Shown here one piece after another: positions 1-5,233 of a stretch of DNA of 5,579 nt. Location of the stretch: contig NZ_LMOM01000074.1 of assembly GCF_001424185.1 (NCBI RefSeq), forward strand, positions 1-5,579, in the 5' to 3' direction. The notes beneath the pieces are model-generated. The model did not search any database. It was not told where the DNA came from and was given only the letters and a program-made list of their open reading frames with translations. Origin of the DNA: Deinococcus sp. Leaf326 (GTDB lineage: Bacteria > Deinococcota > Deinococci > Deinococcales > Deinococcaceae). Both the position numbers and the translations under genes were made by a program. How positions within the stretch are numbered: position 1 is the stretch's first letter; the number at the start of each line of letters is the position of its first letter.

Positions 1-59
1 TTCACCAGGACGACCCAAAGGGAAGTATTCAGGCCGAGCGCCTCGCTTCCCGGCTCTGA
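1..59 (+). CDS. Possible 3' end of an upstream gene (partial)
   Basis: The third forward frame is open from the window edge to TGA at 57-59 and reads HQDDPKGSIQAERLASRL. Codon use is only moderately GC-biased at third positions, and 18 codons are too few to identify a family. The charged, helical-looking ending is typical of a protein C-terminus, and the GC-rich hairpin at 96-116 lies 36 bases after the stop, where a terminator would be expected. The first frame is also open through this stretch (to about position 280), so the reading frame is not certain. Confidence 0.25.
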   Translation, partial: HQDDPKGSIQAERLASRL

Positions 60-95
60 AAAAGACTGCCTGACGGCCTTCGTCCCCATAACAGG

Positions 96-116
96 CGACC
101 GCGACAAGCGCGGTCG
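96..116 (+). terminator. GC-rich hairpin, candidate terminator or protein-binding palindrome
   Basis: CGACCGCG (96-103) and CGCGGTCG (109-116) form a perfect 8-bp inverted repeat around the 5-base loop ACAAG. The stem is strong, but the bases after it (GCTTAAATC) give only a weak T-tract. It would be an imperfect intrinsic terminator for a gene ending near 59. A binding site for a partition or regulatory protein is the main alternative. Confidence 0.4.
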
Positions 117-151
117 GCTTAAATCACGAGCTAAGCCGCCAGGACCTGTAC

Positions 152-568
152 GTGGGGAAGGAAGCGAGCCTGCACGCCCTGAACCTGCTGTGGCGGTTGC
201 TGCGGGACAAGGAATTGACGGATCACGCGCGGTACTTCGACCAACGCCAGGGCACCCTGGGCGTGCGGCCGTGTGCGCCTAAGCCCCGGGCGAATCGGCA
301 GCGACTTGACAACCCACCAGAACCGGCGACCACTCCCGTCATCGATAGAGGACCCGAACAAGCTCCTCAGATCGCCGCGTTGACTCCGCTCCTGGGCGCG
401 CTGGTCCAGGACCCTACGGTGCTCTCCGCCCCGGAACGCGATCTCCTGGCAGGTCTGCTCAGCACGTTCACGCCCCATCGTCTCGCGGAGCTTCAGAGTC
501 AGATCGGTGAGGCGACGCCACTCATCAGCGAGGGAAGCGGGTCGCCAATGGCCTTCACAATAAATTAA
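152..568 (+). CDS. Hypothetical protein, 138 aa, possibly 5'-truncated
   Basis: I do not recognise this protein. Third codon positions are strongly G/C through most of the frame, which supports real coding and disfavours the opposite-strand frame over 131-478. GTG at 152 is the first possible start after an in-frame stop at 89-91, and AGGA at 141-144 sits 7 bases upstream as a ribosome-binding site. Residues 5-35 look like an amphipathic helical segment with several LL pairs (NLLWRLLRDKEL). Residues 40-75 are Arg/Pro-rich and probably disordered. Residues 75-120 are Leu-rich and again helical. The frame also reads plausibly just upstream of GTG (ELSRQDLY), so the gene may be the remains of a longer one whose 5' end was lost. 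It sits next to the origin, so a role in plasmid maintenance is possible but unproven. Confidence 0.5.
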   Translation: MGKEASLHALNLLWRLLRDKELTDHARYFDQRQGTLGVRPCAPKPRANRQRLDNPPEPATTPVIDRGPEQAPQIAALTPLLGALVQDPTVLSAPERDLLAGLLSTFTPHRLAELQSQIGEATPLISEGSGSPMAFTIN

Positions 569-571
569 TTC

Positions 572-595
572 TGAGAGGCTTGTCTATACCTCTCA
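572..595 (+). terminator. Hairpin just after the hypothetical gene
   Basis: TGAGAGG (572-578) and CCTCTCA (589-595) form a perfect 7-bp stem around a 10-base loop, three bases after the TAA at 566-568. There is no clear T-run behind it (ATCCCTTAAT follows), so it is a weak intrinsic terminator at best. Its position suggests it separates transcription of the upstream gene from the origin. Confidence 0.4.
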
Positions 596-659
596 ATCCC
601 TTAATACGTCTGGGTTAAATTGCTTAAAAACATATTTTATCGCCCTATTTAGTTATTTA

Positions 660-894
660 CATGTAGCTTCTTGTTCACTCTCCGGTAGTTTCTTGTTCAG
701 TGCCCGGTAGTTTCTTGTTCAGAACTGGCCGGGCCACCCGGTAGTTTCTTGTACGATTTACGCTCATATCATTTCTATATATCTCTGTTATGTCCCAAAC
801 ATGTAGTTTCTTGTTCAGTTTTAGGTGTTTTCCGGTCCCTCTCCTTGGTGTCACCGGTAGTTTCTTGTTCAGTTTCCGGTAGTTTCTTGTTCAG
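660..894 (+). repeat. Seven-copy iteron array, initiator-binding sites
   Basis: Same-orientation copies of a 19-bp unit CCGGTAGTTTCTTGTTCAG lie at 660-678, 682-700, 704-722, 738-756, 800-818, 854-872 and 876-894. Copies 2, 3, 6 and 7 are identical. Copy 1 reads CATGTAGCTTCTTGTTCAC, copy 4 is perfect for 15 bases and then diverges (ends ACGA), and copy 5 has CAT in place of CCG. Start-to-start distances are 22, 22, 34, 62, 54 and 22, so several neighbours lie two helical turns apart and on the same DNA face. Such arrays upstream of a rep gene are bound by the Rep monomer to start replication and limit copy number. That role is inferred from architecture; the repeats themselves are directly visible. 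Confidence 0.93.
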
Positions 895-937
895 GGCGGG
901 CCAAAAACCCCGTCTGGCACGAACAAAACTCAACGCC

Positions 938-996
938 CTTGCTGCTGCATTCTTTTAATCTTTTCAGAGCTTTTAAAAGATCTTTGCAACAGCAGG
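938..996 (+). repeat. Nested inverted repeat between iterons and rep gene
   Basis: The outer arms are CTTGCTGCTGCA (938-949) and TGCAACAGCAGG (985-996), pairing with one mismatch and one G-T pair. The inner arms TCTTTTAA (951-958) and TTAAAAGA (973-980) are perfect. The right side also contains two overlapping 10-bp palindromes, CTTTTAAAAG (970-979) and AAAGATCTTT (976-985). It could act as a transcription terminator or attenuator ahead of rep, a cruciform, or a binding site for dimeric Rep or host factors. No long T-tract follows the outer stem, which argues against a simple terminator. Confidence 0.6.
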
Positions 997-1105
997 ACCG
1001 AGAGGCAGGACAGGCGGGCCCCTGCGCTGCCCCCCCCAGGCGCCTCGCTTCCCAAGGTCAATGGCCCTGACAACCAGAACGGCGGTGAAGGTGAGGTGTG
1101 CGCTT

Positions 1106-1111
1106 TAGACT
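1106..1111 (+). promoter_or_regulatory. Candidate -10 element for leaderless rep transcription
   Basis: TAGACT matches the TANNNT -10 pattern and ends six bases before the ATG at 1118, the spacing expected when transcription starts on the A of the start codon. Leaderless mRNAs are common in Deinococcus. No good -35 hexamer is visible 16-18 bases upstream, so the call is tentative. Confidence 0.35.
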
Positions 1112-1124
1112 CTGTACATGGCTC

Positions 1125-1129
1125 AGGAG
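1125..1129 (+). promoter_or_regulatory. Ribosome-binding site deciding the rep start
   Basis: AGGAG lies six bases before ATG 1136. It falls inside the coding sequence if translation begins at ATG 1118, so the two starts imply different initiation modes. Confidence 0.6.
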
Positions 1130-1135
1130 CGAGGG

Positions 1136-2515
1136 ATGACTCGGTACGGTTTCGACGAACGGAACCTTGCACGCATCAACCCTGTGCTCGCGCTCCAGCG
1201 TGTCGGTCCCGAACTCACCGGGTGGCACAAGTCCACCACCATCGATGGGCTGGGCCTGATCAAGCTGACCTGCGATGCCGGGCAACGCGTCGTCCCGCAC
1301 GGCATCGACGCCGACATCATTTTCGCCCTCCTCACCGCCTACGAATTGGACGGGCGGTCCACAGACCGCGTCATTCAGATCTCGCTCGGGCGTCTCTGTA
1401 CGCTGGGCGGCCTGTACCGCAGCACCGACATGTACCAGCGCATTCAGGACTCCCTGGAACGCCTGGCCTACGTGAAGTTCAAGGTCGAGTCCTGTTGGGG
1501 CATCGAAACCAGCAAAGGCTGGAGTTGGACCAGCCTCATTTTCGGCATCATCGAAGATATTCAGGCCGGCGATGTTTCCGACCTGGGATCGGTCGGCTCC
1601 TATTCGCCCACCACAAACCTGAAAATCCAGCTCGGCAAGAGAATCGCAGACTCGATCAACCGCAATCACACGCGTAGGGTCGATCTGAAGTTCTACACCG
1701 GGCTCTCCAGTCCCCTCGCCCGTCTGCTGTACCGGTCCCTGCAGGAGCAACGCCAGATCGGAAACGGCTCCCTCTTCAGTGTCGAGATGAAGGCCTGGGG
1801 GGAGCATCTCGGATTCCGTGAAATCGACAAAGGGAAGGCCAGCACCGTCGCCGGCATCCCAGAAACCAAAGTCGTGCTCACCAGCCGCATTCGGCGAGCG
1901 CTCGAGCCCGCTCATAAAGAACTGATCCGGAAGAACTACCTGAAAGAAGTCACGTACGTCGGCTCGGGTCAGCATCAGGTGATCAACTACGTCTACTCCA
2001 AAGATCATCCAACGCAACTGGTCGATTCCCGTGTCGTCGCCCAACTGACCTCTTGCAAAATCGCAGAGAAACAGGCGAACGAGCTGGCGGCGAAATACAG
2101 CAAAGCAAGAATCGAAGCGGCGATTCAGAAATATAACCAGCGGATCGCTGACGGCTATTCCCCCAAGAACAAGCCGGGCTTCCTCATCTCTCTTCTGGAG
2201 CGAGCCGAGGATCAGCTGGACCTTACCCTTCAGAACGAGGCCAAGACGCAGATCGCTGTGACGGCCTCCGTCCCCATGCTGGAGGAGGCAGAAGGCGTCT
2301 CTGGGCCGACCGAGGAACAGCGGGGCATGCTCCACCGGATGCTCAAGAAGACCGCCCTACCCGAGGCCACCACCGCTCGGCTGATCGACGCTGTCATGAC
2401 CAGTCAGCTCCCCCTGTCTGAAGTTGTGACCCTGAGCGTCTACAAGGACGCCGCGCTCGCTGCTCATGTCGCAGCGCTGCTCGCTCGACTGCCCAGCCCT
2501 GATGGTAACCATTGA
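1136..2515 (+). CDS. repA: Plasmid replication initiator protein (RepA / RPA-type)
   Basis: This initiator binds the upstream iterons, opens the origin and recruits the replication machinery. The 459-aa product opens with MTRYGFDERNLAR and has LTCDA near residues 44-48 followed by VPHGIDADI at 53-61. This order is characteristic of the 'replication initiator protein A' family on Deinococcus-Thermus plasmids. LARLLYRSLQEQR (194-206) looks like a winged-helix segment, and NKPGFLISLLERAE (345-358) resembles the conserved ending of Rep proteins. The last 90 residues are acidic, then helical. I chose ATG 1136 because AGGAG (1125-1129) lies six bases upstream and the resulting N-terminus fits the family. 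ATG 1118, in frame and six codons longer, lacks a Shine-Dalgarno site but has the -10-like element above. The iterons in cis support the function. The family is recognised by motif memory, not a search. Confidence 0.88.
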   Translation: MTRYGFDERNLARINPVLALQRVGPELTGWHKSTTIDGLGLIKLTCDAGQRVVPHGIDADIIFALLTAYELDGRSTDRVIQISLGRLCTLGGLYRSTDMYQRIQDSLERLAYVKFKVESCWGIETSKGWSWTSLIFGIIEDIQAGDVSDLGSVGSYSPTTNLKIQLGKRIADSINRNHTRRVDLKFYTGLSSPLARLLYRSLQEQRQIGNGSLFSVEMKAWGEHLGFREIDKGKASTVAGIPETKVVLTSRIRRALEPAHKELIRKNYLKEVTYVGSGQHQVINYVYSKDHPTQLVDSRVVAQLTSCKIAEKQANELAAKYSKARIEAAIQKYNQRIADGYSPKNKPGFLISLLERAEDQLDLTLQNEAKTQIAVTASVPMLEEAEGVSGPTEEQRGMLHRMLKKTALPEATTARLIDAVMTSQLPLSEVVTLSVYKDAALAAHVAALLARLPSPDGNH

Positions 2516-2543
2516 CCCTCCCCCAGAGGGGAAAGGCAAGAGA

Positions 2544-2591
2544 ATGCCCGTAGTGAATCCATCTTGTTTCAGTGGGGTGAAGAGACCATGA
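2544..2591 (+). CDS. Possible 15-codon leader ORF coupled to the helicase gene
   Basis: ATG 2544 opens a 15-residue frame (MPVVNPSCFSGVKRP) whose TGA at 2589-2591 overlaps the helicase ATG at 2588 as ATGA. AAGG at 2533-2536 is a modest ribosome-binding site at 7-base spacing. ATGA overlaps are typical of translational coupling, so this may be a leader that delivers ribosomes to the helicase start, whose own ribosome-binding site is not strong. Chance is a fair alternative for so short a frame. Confidence 0.22.
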   Translation: MPVVNPSCFSGVKRP

Positions 2592-4924
2592 CCTCCTGGC
2601 CTACTCCCGCTCGTGACATCCCGGCCTTCTTCACGCCGCAACAGCAGCAGTTCATGACCGCGGTGCGCACCACCCGCCAGCACATCTTCCTTCGGGCGAC
2701 GGCCGGGGCAGGGAAGACCACCACCCTCGTCGAGGCTGCCTGGCACCTCCCCCAACCCGGGGTCTTCTTCGCCTACAACAAGCACGCGGTCGCCGACCTC
2801 CAGCCCCGCCTGCCCTCCAGAATGCGCGCCCGCACCCTCCACGCCCACGGTGTCATGCTCCTGCGCCAGGCCACCGGGCGCGACATCGTGCCCCACGAGG
2901 ACAAGGCCCGTAAGGTCGCTCTGCTCGCCGGCGAACGCCGTCATACCTACGTCGCCGCCCTCGCCTGGAGCAAAGCCCGCGAGGAAGGCCTGCGCACCCT
3001 CGACGTCGACACGGCCGCTTACCTCACCAGCCTCGTCGAGTGGCCGGGGTCTCCGGAAGCATTGATCCATCTGATCCCCCGGATGCATGAGATCGGTCAA
3101 CGACTCTGGGAGCAGCAGGACCTCGCGGACTTCACCGACTTCCTCTGGCTTCCTGCCACGAATGGCTACGGCGCCGCGAGCCTTCAGGTTGCCCTGGTGG
3201 ATGAGGCCCAGGACTTGACCCCTCTCCGGCAGGCGTTCATTCTCCAGCTGCTCGGCCTGCCTCGGGGGGCGACCCCTGGACGCCTCATCTTCGTAGGAGA
3301 CCCGGATCAGTCTGTTTATCAGCACGCTGGGGCGGACAAAGAAGCTCTGGAACGACTCAAAAGCCGTGCGAACGCCGTCGAGTTGCCCCTGTCGGTGTCC
3401 TTCCGCTGCCCTCGTGACGTGGTCGCTTACGCCCAGGCCTACAGCGGCTTCATCCGCCCCGCGCCGAGCGCCAAGCCCGGCACCATTGAGCATGTCAGCG
3501 CTGCGGACGCCACCTTCGAGCGCGGCGACGTCGTGCTCTGCCGGACGAACGCCCCCCTCATCCGGCTCGCCCTCCAACTCATGGTGCAGGGCCGTTCCGT
3601 CTCCGTCGTGGGCCGGGACCTGGAGAAGCGGCTCGGCGAGGGCCTGCGGGACATCCTGCCGGCGACGGGCACCTACCTGAACGACGACGTGACCGAACTC
3701 GTTCGCGGGTATTACCACCCTAAAGCGGACCCCCTGAAGGAGCGCATCCGTCAGGGCGACCGCCCGGCCAAGCGGATCCTCACCGAGCTCCTCGACATCA
3801 GCAAGTGCCTGCGCTTCCTCGCCTGGATCGTGTCCCGCAAGGAAGGCAACGCGACGCTCCAGCAGGCCCTGACCCTCCTGGCTGCCCTATGCCGGGAACA
3901 GACGGATGCCGAGGTCATCCTGAGCAGCGTGCACCGCGCCAAGGGCAAGGAGTGGCCGCGCGTGACCCTCCTGTACCCCGAGATGATGCCCCTGGCCTCG
4001 GGTGACCCGGAGGAGGAGACCGCCGTGCAGTTCGTTGCGGTCACGCGCTCCCAGGACACGCTGCGCTTCGCGTACGGCAAAGAGTCCTGGGCGACCGGGT
4101 GGCGGGTCAAACCCGGTGGCCAGGTGCAGCCCCCACCGCCCTCGCGCAGCCGGGAGATCGAGGACGAGACGGCTCTGCTCGCGGGTCCACCCCCAGAGGT
4201 GTTGTCCCCCCAGGCGCCCACGTCGACAGCGCCAGAGCCTGTACAGGTGCAAGGGGGAGCGGGAGCCGACTCCCAAGCGTTGCCCCTCATCACTCCAGTG
4301 GCCTCCAGGGAGCCAGAGCTGCTCGGGCAGGCACGCACACCCTCGGAGCGCATGAGCCAGTCCAGCGTACCCGTTCAGTCGGCACCCGCAAGCGCCGTCA
4401 CACCCGCAGCGCCTCCACCCTCCAGATGGACACAGATGGTGCCCAAGCCAGGGCACACCTCTCAGACCTCGGTCATCACGGAAGACGATCGGGAATGGGC
4501 CCTGTTCGGTGGGCCAGATACACTCGACCGTCAGGACCTTCAGGAGCGTCTCGAAGCCCTTCAAGAGGAGCCACGGCCCTTTTTGATGACCTGGGCGAAG
4601 ACCAGCCTGGACCTCCTTCACCGGAGTGCGGAGGACACCGTCTCTGTACGGCTTGAGATGCTCGAACAGTTCGAGCAGGCCGCCCGGCTCGCCCGGCTGG
4701 CGGTCCCTCCAGCAACGACGACCGCCACCCAGCTGCGCGTCTGTGTCTTCGAGGGCGGCCTCGCCCGGATCCGAGTCGGCCGGGTGGTGCGGCGGCATGT
4801 GCGCTTCCTGCGCCTGGAGGTCGACGGGCAGGAACTCGTCTTCGAGCGGCGTTATGGCGAGTTGCTGGAGGGCGGGACACCCCTCACCCCGTTCATTGTG
4901 ACGACGCCTCCAAGCGTGAGATGA
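2588..4924 (+). CDS. UvrD-family SF1 DNA helicase with extended C-terminus
   Basis: This is an ATP-dependent DNA translocase/helicase. In the 778-aa product the motifs appear in SF1A order: Q-motif-like FTPQQ (15-19), Walker A TAGAGKTTTL (38-47), Ia FFAYNKHA (60-67), Ib TLHAHG (83-88), Walker B VDEAQD (204-209), III VGDPDQS (236-242), IV SFRCP (271-275), V VHRAKGKEW (448-456) and VI VAVTRS (483-488). The glutamate and arginine needed for ATP hydrolysis are present. The spacing and the HRAKG and AVTRS motifs resemble FBH1-like UvrD helicases more than long UvrD/PcrA/Rep, and the 2B-type insertion is small. Residues about 512-632 form a Pro/Ser/Ala/Gln-rich linker; 632-778 is an unassigned domain ending in alternating strand-like segments. 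ATG 2588 is preferred over TTG 2564 because GGTGA (2576-2580) precedes it at 7 bases. The gene lies 72 bp after rep with no clear terminator, so co-transcription and a role in plasmid replication or repair are likely. Confidence 0.9.
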   Translation: MTSWPTPARDIPAFFTPQQQQFMTAVRTTRQHIFLRATAGAGKTTTLVEAAWHLPQPGVFFAYNKHAVADLQPRLPSRMRARTLHAHGVMLLRQATGRDIVPHEDKARKVALLAGERRHTYVAALAWSKAREEGLRTLDVDTAAYLTSLVEWPGSPEALIHLIPRMHEIGQRLWEQQDLADFTDFLWLPATNGYGAASLQVALVDEAQDLTPLRQAFILQLLGLPRGATPGRLIFVGDPDQSVYQHAGADKEALERLKSRANAVELPLSVSFRCPRDVVAYAQAYSGFIRPAPSAKPGTIEHVSAADATFERGDVVLCRTNAPLIRLALQLMVQGRSVSVVGRDLEKRLGEGLRDILPATGTYLNDDVTELVRGYYHPKADPLKERIRQGDRPAKRILTELLDISKCLRFLAWIVSRKEGNATLQQALTLLAALCREQTDAEVILSSVHRAKGKEWPRVTLLYPEMMPLASGDPEEETAVQFVAVTRSQDTLRFAYGKESWATGWRVKPGGQVQPPPPSRSREIEDETALLAGPPPEVLSPQAPTSTAPEPVQVQGGAGADSQALPLITPVASREPELLGQARTPSERMSQSSVPVQSAPASAVTPAAPPPSRWTQMVPKPGHTSQTSVITEDDREWALFGGPDTLDRQDLQERLEALQEEPRPFLMTWAKTSLDLLHRSAEDTVSVRLEMLEQFEQAARLARLAVPPATTTATQLRVCVFEGGLARIRVGRVVRRHVRFLRLEVDGQELVFERRYGELLEGGTPLTPFIVTTPPSVR

Positions 4925-5080
4925 CTGCCCTCGGGTGCGTCCCCCTTACAGCACCGCATCCTGAACTTCTCGAAAATTTGCATTTCTATCCCGTAAGGCA
5001 GGAGCCATGACCGCTGGGGACTCCTTAAGAGGAGGCGGCTGGCGTGTGGACGCTGTCCTCAGGCCAGCCTTTCTCTGGTG
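4925..5080 (+). other. Intergenic stretch after the helicase
   Basis: No confident gene is seen. GGTGC (4934-4938) and GCACC (4951-4955) make a 5-bp stem with a 12-base loop and no T-run, so it is a poor terminator. A possible 24-codon ORF starts at ATG 5007 (AGGAG at 5000-5004, spacing only 2) and ends at 5081; a possible 36-codon ORF starts at GTG 5044 behind AAGAGGAGG (5027-5035) and ends at 5154. Neither shows domain-like sequence. CTCCT (5021-5025) can pair with AGGAG (5030-5034) and would hide the second ribosome-binding site. Confidence 0.5.
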
Positions 5081-5097
5081 ATGTGCAAAGAACACAT
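5081..5097. promoter_or_regulatory. Inverted repeat ATGTG-N7-CACAT
   Basis: The perfect 5-bp arms at 5081-5085 and 5093-5097 sit upstream of the direct repeats and promoter of the small peptide gene. The arms resemble CRP half-sites, but their spacing is one base shorter than the CRP consensus. It is a possible upstream operator. Confidence 0.3.
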
Positions 5098-5105
5098 TCG
5101 GGATT

Positions 5106-5123
5106 TAACGGTGAGATAACGGT
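5106..5123 (+). promoter_or_regulatory. Tandem 7-bp direct repeats, candidate response-regulator site
   Basis: TAACGGT occurs at 5106-5112 and again at 5117-5123, giving an 11-bp period with a 4-base spacer. This is the geometry of sites bound by OmpR/PhoB-type activators. The pair is centred about 36 bp upstream of the predicted transcription start, overlapping where a -35 box would be, which fits activator-dependent transcription. The exact repeats are seen; the regulator class is inferred. Confidence 0.5.
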
Positions 5124-5135
5124 AATAGTTTACTT

Positions 5136-5144
5136 TGGTATAGT
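5136..5144 (+). promoter_or_regulatory. Extended -10 promoter of the lasso-like precursor gene
   Basis: TGGTATAGT contains the extended -10 TGn followed by TATAGT, which matches TATAAT at five of six positions. No good -35 is present at the usual distance; the direct repeats occupy that place. Predicted transcription starts near 5151, giving an 80-odd-base leader before the ATG at 5234. Inverted repeat TTACT (5130-5134) / AGTAA (5142-5146) overlaps the element and could be an operator. Confidence 0.5.
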
Positions 5145-5159
5145 AAGGTATTAAGCTAA

Positions 5160-5175
5160 TGTGAAGAAAATCACA
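5160..5175. promoter_or_regulatory. CRP-type operator palindrome
   Basis: TGTGAAGAAAATCACA is an exact TGTGA-N6-TCACA palindrome, the consensus of CRP-family regulators. Deinococcus encodes CRP-family proteins, for example the stress regulator DdrI. The site begins about 16 bases after the -10 hexamer, so with this promoter it would lie in the initially transcribed region and suggest repression. If the real start is near 5209 or 5229, it would lie at class II or class I activating distance, but no good -10 is seen there. Confidence 0.55.
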
Positions 5176-5224
5176 CATCGTCTTGTCATCGCCTCATTGC
5201 TGCCTCAGTTGAACGCAGCCCCGT

Positions 5225-5229
5225 AGGAG
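5225..5229 (+). promoter_or_regulatory. Ribosome-binding site of the precursor peptide
   Basis: AGGAG lies four bases before ATG 5234 and fixes the start of this short gene. Confidence 0.65.
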
Positions 5230-5233
5230 CCTC

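Larger units (their letters stand above)
569..1117. other. Presumptive plasmid replication origin (oriV) region
   Basis: This gene-free stretch carries the iteron array (660-894) directly upstream of the replication initiator gene, the usual arrangement in iteron-controlled plasmids. Positions 596-662 are AT-rich against the GC-rich genes around them and are the likely duplex-unwinding element. TTATTTACA at 653-661 differs from the classical DnaA box TTATCCACA at two positions, which is suggestive only. The region 745-800 between iterons 4 and 5 is also AT-rich. After the array come a long nested inverted repeat (938-996) and a GC-rich stretch with a run of eight Cs (1030-1037). No convincing protein-coding frame is seen: the short open frame across 749-958 is an artefact of the repeats. 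Confidence 0.75.

Noticed and set aside
653..661. TTATTTACA as a DnaA box
   Set aside because: It has two mismatches to the classical box in AT-rich sequence where such matches are common, so it is mentioned only as a possibility.
660..894. Iteron array considered as a CRISPR array
   Set aside because: Units are 19 bp, gaps are 3 to 43 bp and irregular, and the array sits upstream of a rep gene. CRISPR repeats are longer with uniform spacers.
749..958. 69-codon forward frame across the iterons
   Set aside because: Its sequence is generated by translated iterons, it lacks a ribosome-binding site, and its composition is not coding-like.
1058..2335. 425-codon reverse-strand open frame
   Set aside because: It lies wholly antisense to the initiator gene, whose motifs and ribosome-binding site are clear. 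Long antisense frames are expected in GC-rich genes.
2516..2530. CCCTC/GAGGG hairpin after rep as a terminator
   Set aside because: The stem is only 5 bp and there is no T-tract, so it is unlikely to stop transcription into the helicase gene.
2357..3718. 453-codon reverse-strand open frame
   Set aside because: It spans the end of rep and the helicase core in antisense, is Gly/Glu-rich in a composition-driven way, and the helicase motifs on the other strand are unambiguous.
3751..4880. Several reverse and alternative forward frames over the helicase C-terminal half
   Set aside because: They are compositional shadows with Arg/Pro/Ser-rich low-complexity translations and no motifs.
5183..5188. 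TTGTCA as a -35 box for a promoter nearer the peptide gene
   Set aside because: It matches TTGACA well, but no acceptable -10 lies 16-18 bases downstream.
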